Shown here: piece by piece, positions 1-4,025 of the stretch
How the letters are laid out: every line of letters starts with the position of its first letter
Position numbering within the stretch: position 1 is the stretch's first letter
Assembly (NCBI GenBank): GCA_027718005.1
Contig: JALLOP010000064.1
Span: 1-8,466 of the forward strand
Direction of reading: 5' to 3'
DNA: 8,466 bases
Source: Patescibacteria group bacterium AH-259-L07
GTDB lineage: Bacteria; Patescibacteriota; Patescibacteriia; UBA2591; UBA6264
The notes under the pieces: model-generated
Told to the model about the DNA's origin: nothing
What the model saw: only the letters and a program-made list of their open reading frames with translations
Databases searched by the model: none
Translations under genes and position numbers: made by a program

Positions 1-1638
1 GCAACGACAGCATTCGCGGGTGATCCAATGCCTGGCCTGGACATAACTATTGAACAAATCCCCGGAGGGAAAGTTTCTACCAAAAAATACGATTCTTCGC
101 TGTCAAGTAAATCGATTGGGCAGGTAAGGATGGGGGTTGGTAATGTCCTTCTTGGCTATGGCATCGGCGGCGCGGAAATCAACCAAGTTACCGATGCGCT
201 TGAGGGCAGCGGGGCCTATGAAGCTGAGCTTAAGTCGTTTCTTATTGCAATCGGAATAAATGAAAATGATGCACAAGCGATTCTTGTAGAATTCGATAAG
301 CTTGGAATTGCAATTAATGAAGAAGGCCTGCAGGCAATTTCTACTCCTGATACAGGAGATGCCTCAAAAACCTCCGCCGCACAACCAGAATCCAAGGAAG
401 ATAATTATGACTTTTCGGCACCCACAGGAGATACTCCACAACCCGCAACAGGTACAATCAAAATCAAGGATTCAAACGAGGGAGCAATTTCTACTCCTGA
501 CACGGGAGATACCTCACGATCCGCAACAGGATGTAAAAACGATAGTCAGTGTTCTGTGGGAATGGTCTGCTTTGAGGGTTTATGTATTCAAGCACCTCCT
601 ATTAAAGGAGGCGGAGATCCGCTCAAAGGGCTGAACATATCAAAAGCAAAGAAAGTTAAACACGAGATTAGTTCTGGGTGTGCAAACGATAGTCAGTGTT
701 CTGCGGGAATGGTTTGTTTTGAGGGCGTATGCGTTGAAACACCTCCACAAGGAGGCGGAGATCCGCTCAAAGGGCTGAACATATCAAAAGCAAAGAAAGT
801 TAAACACGAGATTAGTTCCGGTCCTGATTCAGGCGGGACAGGAGATATTCCACAGGCTGGTTTTAAAGAAATTTCCGGAATAGAGAGCGAAACCGGGATA
901 ATTGAAATCAAGGATGGTGATGACATGACTATTCGTAAGCGCCCTGGGAGAACGAAATACTCAAATATTGTACTTAAACGAGGGTTTATTAATGACCCAT
1001 CTTTAATTGAACAAGACAGAACTGTATTTCATAATGCAGCAAAAAGCGCTATACAAGATATGAAATCCATCGCGCCGGAAGAAAGAAAAAATTTGATAGA
1101 CGAACTTCAAATCAGCCGCCAGACATTTCGAGAAAATGTGCGGGTCTTACGCCAAAACCTTCGTAAGGACGCAAAAGAACTTCGTGAAAATTTCAGAGAG
1201 ACAATAGTTCGAACCATAGGACATGTTGACCATGGGAAAGCCGCGCGTCTTAAAACGGCTCATGGCAGGGGGCTGCGAATGTTAAATCGTCTTGGTTCAG
1301 CCATAGATCGTTTTGGCAACATTATCGGCAGATTAGAATCACGAATTGAAAAGCTGGAGGATCGGGGACTTGACACCTCATCAGTCATTTTACTGATTGA
1401 AGAAGCTAAGAACACGAAAGTTGGAACAGAAGCAACAATGGAGACGCTTAAAGAAAAGTATGAATCACTTCTTAAAGGCGAAAATCTTCAAGGGATTGGG
1501 AAAGAAGCTCGTGAGATAGCGCAAGAGCTTAAATCAGAGATTAAAAATCTTCACACCAAACTCAGCGAGATTGTACAGGCCATAAAAGGTTTGATACAAG
1601 TGTCAAACATTGGTATTGGCGAAGAGGGCGTTAATTAA
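1..1638 (+). CDS. Exported repeat protein with cysteine-rich units and basic helical C-terminus (5' end missing)
   Basis: The frame is open from base 1, reading ATTAFAGDP before the first ATG at 28, so the true start lies outside the window. ATTAFA looks like the end of a signal peptide with an A-x-A cleavage site, suggesting export. Numbering from the ATG at 28 (536 residues): residues 1-100 form a small folded-looking region; 103-165 are low-complexity with ISTPDTGD at 104-111 and 154-161; 169-265 hold two tandem units, each beginning C-x5-C-x5-C-x4-C (C169, C175, C181, C186 and C218, C224, C230, C235) and ending in the same Gly/Lys-rich linker. Residues about 300-525 are charged and helical, rich in Arg/Lys, and probably coiled-coil. 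I do not recognise a named family; the Cys pattern resembles small disulfide motifs of extracellular bacterial proteins. It is probably a surface or secreted structural protein, in an operon with the acidic protein downstream. Function unknown. Confidence 0.8.
   Translation, partial: ATTAFAGDPMPGLDITIEQIPGGKVSTKKYDSSLSSKSIGQVRMGVGNVLLGYGIGGAEINQVTDALEGSGAYEAELKSFLIAIGINENDAQAILVEFDKLGIAINEEGLQAISTPDTGDASKTSAAQPESKEDNYDFSAPTGDTPQPATGTIKIKDSNEGAISTPDTGDTSRSATGCKNDSQCSVGMVCFEGLCIQAPPIKGGGDPLKGLNISKAKKVKHEISSGCANDSQCSAGMVCFEGVCVETPPQGGGDPLKGLNISKAKKVKHEISSGPDSGGTGDIPQAGFKEISGIESETGIIEIKDGDDMTIRKRPGRTKYSNIVLKRGFINDPSLIEQDRTVFHNAAKSAIQDMKSIAPEERKNLIDELQISRQTFRENVRVLRQNLRKDAKELRENFRETIVRTIGHVDHGKAARLKTAHGRGLRMLNRLGSAIDRFGNIIGRLESRIEKLEDRGLDTSSVILLIEEAKNTKVGTEATMETLKEKYESLLKGENLQGIGKEAREIAQELKSEIKNLHTKLSEIVQAIKGLIQVSNIGIGEEGVN
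532..822 (+). repeat. Two tandem cysteine-rich coding repeats
   Basis: Unit 1 is 532-678 (49 codons) and unit 2 is 679-822 (48 codons). The last part of each, 605-674 and 749-818, is identical over 70 bases, while the first part, with the four cysteines, has several substitutions and the junction differs by one codon. This is a recent in-frame duplication or one homogenised by recombination. A shorter in-frame repeat lies upstream, with the same 17 bases at 334-350 and 484-500. Confidence 0.95.
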
Positions 1639-1662
1639 CAGAAATCCTTAAACTAATCTCAT

Positions 1663-2001
1663 ATGAACAAAAAAACACTTATTATTGCAATTATAGCGCT
1701 CGTCATTATCGTTGGTGGTGTGCTTTTCTTTAGTCCAGCGCAGCCGGAAAGTCAACAAAAAGAGGCGCTGACAATTGAGCAGGATTTGACTCCCATTGAA
1801 TTATCACCAGAAGAACAGCAAGCGCTTCAAGACGAAGGTATTGAACCGCTTTCTAGTGAAGAAGATATGAAAGCAAAAGATTTGCAAAACGTGCGATTTT
1901 CTGATGAGATCGATGATATCGAGGCTGATCTTATTGAAACCGATCTTTCAGGGCTTGATGTAGAACTTGAATTAATTGAGGACGATCTTTCAGGATTCTA
2001 G
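1663..2001 (+). CDS. Small membrane-anchored acidic protein, hypothetical
   Basis: A 112-residue protein. Lys3-Lys4 are followed by a hydrophobic stretch at about residues 5-23 (TLIIAIIALVIIVGGVLFF), fitting an uncleaved N-terminal anchor with the rest outside the membrane. Residues 30-112 are strongly acidic (many Glu/Asp) with few basic residues and look extended or helical. The C-terminus carries a short internal repeat: LIETDLSGLD at 90-99 and LIEDDLSGF at 104-112. It starts 24 bases after the upstream gene, so the two are likely one operon. Its acidic ectodomain and the basic C-terminus of the upstream protein could interact, but that is speculation. No ribosome binding site is evident before the ATG. 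Family not recognised. Confidence 0.75.
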   Translation: MNKKTLIIAIIALVIIVGGVLFFSPAQPESQQKEALTIEQDLTPIELSPEEQQALQDEGIEPLSSEEDMKAKDLQNVRFSDEIDDIEADLIETDLSGLDVELELIEDDLSGF

Positions 2002-2104
2002 CCATGTAATGACCACTAAAAACATTCCCTAAAAATCCCTCAACGGTTTCAGTTTTCCTGACGCCAGAGACCTGAGTGTTTCTGTATTCGGTTTTGGAAA
2101 GATT

Positions 2105-2129
2105 ATATCGGGGATTCAACCTCTGATAT
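2105..2129. other. Hairpin between the surface-protein operon and vapBC
   Basis: ATATCGGGG at 2105-2113 pairs with CCTCTGATAT at 2120-2129 to give a nine-pair stem with two G-U wobbles and a seven-base loop. There is no T-tract on either side, so it is not a standard intrinsic terminator. It could mark the 3' end of the upstream operon or a processing site, or be chance. Confidence 0.35.
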
Positions 2130-2213
2130 GTCGAAACTATTATGAGTTCGTATAATATACAATTTCTACATTAAATCACAAAAACACTTCGTAACGAGTA
2201 TAGATGTTTAGAG

Positions 2214-2222
2214 TTATCCACA
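2214..2222 (+). promoter_or_regulatory. DnaA-box-like site upstream of vapBC
   Basis: TTATCCACA, an exact match to the consensus DnaA box. It lies inside a 15-mer (2209-2223) that recurs exactly at 3237-3251 ahead of the second toxin-antitoxin pair. It ends 10 bases before the TTGACA of the vapB promoter, so a bound protein would touch RNA polymerase. Binding by DnaA is inferred. Confidence 0.5.
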
Positions 2223-2232
2223 GTGCATATAC

Positions 2233-2261
2233 TTGACAAATGGTAAGATTTTTTATAAAGT
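2233..2261 (+). promoter_or_regulatory. Predicted vapBC promoter
   Basis: A perfect -35 TTGACA is at 2233-2238. The -10 is either TATAAA at 2254-2259 (15-base spacer) or TAAAGT at 2256-2261 (17-base spacer). The -10 overlaps the first copy of the direct repeat described separately, which would let the antitoxin shut off its own promoter. Confidence 0.5.
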
Positions 2262-2302
2262 AAGTATTAGATATAAAGTAAGAATTAAAATTAAGTAATA
2301 CT
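2254..2302. promoter_or_regulatory. Candidate VapB operator: direct and inverted repeats
   Basis: The 11-mer TATAAAGTAAG occurs at 2254-2264 and 2272-2282, 18 bases apart, which is less than two helical turns. AGTATTA at 2263-2269 also has its inverted partner TAATACT at 2296-2302, just before the vapB ATG at 2306. Repeats over the promoter fit autorepression, which is typical of toxin-antitoxin operons. Assignment as the operator is inference. Confidence 0.45.
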
Positions 2303-2305
2303 ACT

Positions 2306-2545
2306 ATGAATTATTTAACTACTATTACAAAAAAAGGGCAAATTACGATTCCAAAAGAAGTGCGGGATGCATTAAAGATCGAGGCATCTAAAAAACTTTT
2401 AGTTGAATTTAAGAAGGGAAGAAAAGAAATCAGAATAAAGCCTACTGATGATTTTTTAGATGTTGTCAAGAATATAAAAGTAAAAAAGAAAATTGACCCT
2501 GTTAAGTTAAGAGAATCAATGGAAAAATCGTATGAAAGGTTCTAG
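2306..2545 (+). CDS. vapB: VapB-like antitoxin, AbrB/SpoVT (MazE) fold
   Basis: A 79-residue protein. Residues 3-45 form a swapped-hairpin AbrB-type DNA-binding domain, with the hallmark TTITKKGQITIPKEVRDAL near the N-terminus. Residues 48-79 are a charged helical tail, expected to wrap the toxin and block its active site. It should repress its own operon through the repeats over the promoter. Its 3' end overlaps vapC by 14 bases, so the two are translationally coupled. The ATG at 2306 is the natural start for this fold, although no Shine-Dalgarno sequence precedes it. The partner is a PIN-domain protein, so the pair is a type II VapBC system; the family is certain, the exact name less so. 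Confidence 0.88.
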   Translation: MNYLTTITKKGQITIPKEVRDALKIEASKKLLVEFKKGRKEIRIKPTDDFLDVVKNIKVKKKIDPVKLRESMEKSYERF

Positions 2546-2957
2546 TTATTTCTTAGACACAAATATTTTTTTGCGGGTGATTTTTAAGGATGATGATAGA
2601 AAAGCCAAAGAGTGTCAGAAATTGTTTGAAAAAATAAAAATAGGTGGACTAAAAGCATTTACCTCTCATTTAGTATTAGCTGAAATAGTTTGGGCGGGAA
2701 AAACTTGTAACCTTTCAAAGCAAGAGATAGTAATTATTTTAAAAGGAATTTTAAATTTTAAAAATTTAAAAATCATTGACACATTTGATCTGGCTCCTGC
2801 AATAGAGAATTATGAGGCCCATAATATAAAATTTATTGATGCGTTAATAGCTTCTATTGCTTCGATATATAAGAAGAATACGACCATTGTTTCATATGAT
2901 AAAGATTTTGATAAATTAAAACTCAAAAGAGTTGAGCCATCGGATTTAATAAAATAG
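2532..2957 (+). CDS. vapC: VapC-like toxin, PIN-domain ribonuclease
   Basis: A 141-residue protein, normal for VapC. The acidic metal-binding residues of a PIN nuclease are all present: D9 in FLDTN, E51 in LAEIVW, D103 in FIDALIAS and D123 in SYDKDFD. The C-terminus KRVEPSDLIK is the usual closing strand. VapC toxins are Mg2+/Mn2+-dependent endoribonucleases, often cutting tRNA or rRNA; the target here cannot be read from sequence. The gene overlaps the antitoxin gene by 14 bases in another frame. The last 37 bases plus 43 downstream bases are duplicated at 5115-5194, and the stop codon lies within a hairpin (2951-2970). It appears intact and probably functional. Confidence 0.92.
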   Translation: MKGSSYFLDTNIFLRVIFKDDDRKAKECQKLFEKIKIGGLKAFTSHLVLAEIVWAGKTCNLSKQEIVIILKGILNFKNLKIIDTFDLAPAIENYEAHNIKFIDALIASIASIYKKNTTIVSYDKDFDKLKLKRVEPSDLIK

Positions 2958-2971
2958 GTAACTCTATTTTT
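2951..2971 (+). terminator. AT-rich hairpin at the vapC stop, possible weak terminator
   Basis: AAAATAG at 2951-2957 (which includes the stop codon) pairs with CTATTTT at 2964-2970 around the loop GTAACT, followed by one further T. The same hairpin with one pair changed from G-C to A-T is at 5145-5164. The stem is AT-rich, so termination would be weak; it could instead be a stabilising or processing structure. Confidence 0.4.
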
Positions 2972-2976
2972 AAACT

Positions 2977-3093
2977 ACGCATAATCCTGAAAAAAATATG
3001 AGTGACAAAAATACTGTTTTAAAAAGTAAATATTCCTATAATAGGGGAGTGGTGGATATTTTAAACTATATTAATAAGAACCTCACTTCGTAA
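2977..3093 (+). pseudogene. Remnant of a short ORF after vapC, related to the start of the ORF at 5171
   Basis: Aligned with the second copy, ACG at 2977 stands where that copy has ATG (5171). Both continue in the same frame with PEKN (CCT GAA AAA AAT) before diverging. Here the frame runs through an internal ATG at 2998 to TAA at 3091, giving 31 residues with no recognisable domain. The best reading is the decayed 5' end of a gene that once followed vapC. It could also simply be non-coding. Confidence 0.3.
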
Positions 3094-3110
3094 GAACCTT
3101 GACGTTTAAA
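3075..3110 (+). repeat. GAACCT-type repeat, copy 1
   Basis: Two direct GAACCT words flank a short core (CACTTCGTAA), followed by TGACGTTTA. Its ends match copy 2 at 3303-3350, while the cores differ in length. It may be a short dispersed genomic repeat of this organism. Confidence 0.55.
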
Positions 3111-3192
3111 ATGTTTATTATTTTTAATGCTAAACTTTAATAATTTTAGATAAGGTAGTTGTATACAGGAGTTTTCCGCAGAGAGGTATTGA

Positions 3193-3267
3193 CCGTTAGA
3201 GAGTTATTGACAAGGATATGTTGATATATGGATACCTAGAGTTATCCACAGACAAGCTCTCTAACGG
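3193..3267. repeat. 11-bp perfect inverted repeat around a DnaA box and TTGACA
   Basis: CCGTTAGAGAG at 3193-3203 and CTCTCTAACGG at 3257-3267 are exact reverse complements, separated by 53 bases. The enclosed segment holds TTGACA (3207-3212) and TTATCCACA (3242-3250). The right arm ends two bases before the -35 of the relB promoter, so it may be a regulator binding pair or the ends of a tiny mobile unit. Confidence 0.6.
3242..3250 (+). promoter_or_regulatory. DnaA-box-like site upstream of relB
   Basis: TTATCCACA, an exact consensus DnaA box, lying within the 15-mer 3237-3251 that is identical to 2209-2223. It ends 19 bases before the predicted -35. A degenerate relative, TTTTCCGCA, is at 3172-3180. 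Confidence 0.5.
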
Positions 3268-3269
3268 GA

Positions 3270-3297
3270 TTGACATTTATTAACCATTGTATATACT
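3270..3297 (+). promoter_or_regulatory. Predicted promoter of the relB/yafQ-like operon
   Basis: TTGACA at 3270-3275 and TATACT at 3292-3297, with a 16-base spacer, are close to the sigma-70 consensus. Transcription would start near 3304, so the GAACCT repeat copy 2 would form the first part of a leader of about 70 bases. Confidence 0.6.
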
Positions 3298-3302
3298 TTA
3301 GA

Positions 3303-3350
3303 TATAAGAACCTGCTCACTACGTTCGCAGAACCTTGAAGTTTATAAGGA
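3303..3350 (+). repeat. GAACCT-type repeat, copy 2, in the presumed relB leader
   Basis: Two direct GAACCT words flank CTGC...GCAG, which can form a small stem (3312-3315 with 3327-3330), followed by TGAAGTTTA. AAGGAG at 3346-3351 lies at its right edge but is 21 bases from the relB ATG, too far for a normal ribosome binding site. An in-frame CTG at 3358 is at a good distance from it. Confidence 0.5.
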
Positions 3351-3372
3351 GTGATATCTGTATCCAAACTTT

Positions 3373-3645
3373 ATGAAAACAGTAATTAATATAAAAACGG
3401 ATAAAGAGATTAAAATAAAAGCCCAAAAAATAGCAAAAGAGCTCGGGCTTCCTTTAAGTACAGTTGTAAATGCGTATTTAAAAGAGTTTGTGCGAGAGCG
3501 ATCTGTGCGTTTTTCGGTTGAGCCGGAGGTTAGGCCGGAAGTGGGGAAGCTCCTAAAGCAGGCGAGCAAGGATTATAAGGAGAGAAAAAATATCAGAGGA
3601 CCCTTTATAACAGCTGATGAGGCAATAAAGCATTTACATTCGTGA
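3373..3645 (+). CDS. relB: RelB/DinJ-family antitoxin
   Basis: A 90-residue protein. The N-terminus (1-45) is a ribbon-helix-helix domain: strand TVINIKTD, a Lys-rich helix, then GLPLSTVVNAYLKEFV, the classic RelB/DinJ pattern. The C-terminal part (52-90) is charged and ends in ADEAIKHL, the helix expected to hold the toxin. It binds the cognate RelE/YafQ toxin and represses the operon. The ATG at 3373 fits the family start; an upstream CTG at 3358 has the better-placed AAGGAG and would add five residues (LYPNF). The stop codon overlaps the toxin GTG start in the shared bases GTGA. The symbol marks the family only; dinJ is an equal alternative. Confidence 0.85.
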   Translation: MKTVINIKTDKEIKIKAQKIAKELGLPLSTVVNAYLKEFVRERSVRFSVEPEVRPEVGKLLKQASKDYKERKNIRGPFITADEAIKHLHS

Positions 3646-3902
3646 TTGTTAAATTCCATAAAAATTTTCTGAAGAGCTATAAAAAATTGCGAAAGAGTGA
3701 ACAAATAAAATGTGATGAGCGCATTGCACTGTTTATACATAAACCGTTTCATCTACTTTTGAACAACCGCACCCTTTCGGGAAAGTATAAAGGATACAGA
3801 AGTATTAATATTACAGGCGATCTGCGTGCACTGTATGAGCCGGTTTCTAAAAAGACGGCTCTTTTTATTATCGTAGACACTCATAGTAAGTTATACTCAT
3901 GA
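3642..3902 (+). CDS. YafQ-like toxin of the RelE superfamily (ribosome-dependent mRNA interferase)
   Basis: An 86-residue protein starting at a GTG that overlaps the antitoxin stop by 4 bases (translational coupling). The fold signature is clear: a basic helix (KNFLKSYKKLRKSEQ, 8-22), then LSGKYKGYRSINITGD (45-60), LRALYE and the ending DTHSKLYS. Compared with E. coli YafQ as I remember it, D60 and H81 match catalytic D67 and H87, while R43 and N56 stand where YafQ has H50 and H63. Relatives I know usually read NNH at the first site, so Arg43 may be a real change. A terminator-like hairpin lies inside the coding region (3837-3866), which could limit toxin mRNA. Toxin identity is secure; full activity is not. 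Confidence 0.85.
   Translation: MIVKFHKNFLKSYKKLRKSEQIKCDERIALFIHKPFHLLLNNRTLSGKYKGYRSINITGDLRALYEPVSKKTALFIIVDTHSKLYS
3837..3866 (+). terminator. Intrinsic-terminator-like hairpin inside the toxin gene
   Basis: GAGCCG at 3837-3842 pairs with CGGCTC at 3856-3861, continued by TCT/AGA (3846-3848 with 3853-3855) after a three-base bulge and a four-A loop. TTTTT follows immediately at 3862-3866. This is a textbook rho-independent layout in an AT-rich background, but it sits 36 bases before the toxin stop codon. Transcripts ending here would lack the codons for H81 and the stop. Confidence 0.55.
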
Positions 3903-3962
3903 CAGCATAAATTAAATACTTGCAACATAGTTGTGGCGTTTGATATTACAGGTTGAGAATTT

Positions 3963-3990
3963 AAAAATGGAATTACAAACGCCAAAAAGT
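3963..3990 (+). repeat. Exact 28-bp repeat, copy 1, over the phosphotransferase promoter
   Basis: Identical to 5057-5084. Both copies begin with five A's and ATGGAATTACAAACG, and both are followed by an extended -10 element. CAAACGCCA at 3976-3984 also has its inverted partner TGGCGTTTG at 3934-3942. The repeat reads as a short coding start (MELQTPKS) as well as a promoter. Confidence 0.8.
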
Positions 3991-4000
3991 ATGATACAAT
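3973..4000 (+). promoter_or_regulatory. Predicted promoter of the phosphotransferase gene
   Basis: TTACAA at 3973-3978 as a weak -35, a 16-base spacer, and an extended -10, TG-A-TACAAT (3992-4000). Transcription would start near 4007, leaving a short leader before the ATG at 4026. Confidence 0.5.
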
Positions 4001-4025
4001 TTTTAAAATAAATTCTTTTAATATA

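Larger units (their letters stand above)
2002..2305. other. Intergenic region upstream of vapBC
   Basis: About 300 bases without a gene I believe in. The left half (2002-2100) shows nothing convincing. It then holds a hairpin at 2105-2129, an isolated TATAAT at 2151-2156 without a good -35, a small imperfect palindrome around 2185-2200 (ACTTCGTAACGAGT), a DnaA box at 2214-2222, and a promoter with direct repeats just ahead of vapB. Confidence 0.6.
2958..3372. other. Intergenic region between the two toxin-antitoxin operons
   Basis: 415 bases with no intact gene. From left to right: the duplicated vapC-downstream sequence (to about 3000), an in-frame remnant reading to TAA at 3091-3093, a GAACCT repeat (3075-3110), an AT-rich stretch, a degenerate DnaA-like site TTTTCCGCA (3172-3180), an 11-bp inverted repeat (3193-3267) enclosing a TTGACA and a perfect DnaA box, a promoter (3270-3297), and a second GAACCT repeat in the presumed leader (3303-3350). 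Confidence 0.6.

Noticed and set aside
693..926. Reverse-strand open frame of 77 codons across the tandem repeats.
   Set aside because: It is a shadow of the forward gene, whose repeat and cysteine pattern is clear.
1219..1245. GHVDHGK in the large exported protein, like the P-loop of translation GTPases (IF2, EF-Tu).
   Set aside because: It sits in a basic helical region, lacks the following Thr, and no other GTPase motif is present.
1931..2119. Reverse-strand open frame of 62 codons overlapping the end of the acidic protein gene.
   Set aside because: It overlaps the forward repeat-bearing C-terminus and shows no domain or ribosome binding site.
2095..2160. Minus-strand sequence GAGGTTGAATCCCCG, resembling a tRNA T-arm.
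   Set aside because: The flanks do not pair as a T stem and there is no acceptor, D or anticodon arm at the right distances.
2209..3250. A replication origin, because of the DnaA boxes.
   Set aside because: Only two perfect boxes about 1 kb apart, no dnaA or dnaN gene, and no box cluster next to an AT-rich unwinding element.
2958..3372. A CRISPR array or transposon, given several repeats in this spacer.
   Set aside because: Repeats are two-copy and unevenly spaced, with no spacer pattern, transposase or cas gene.
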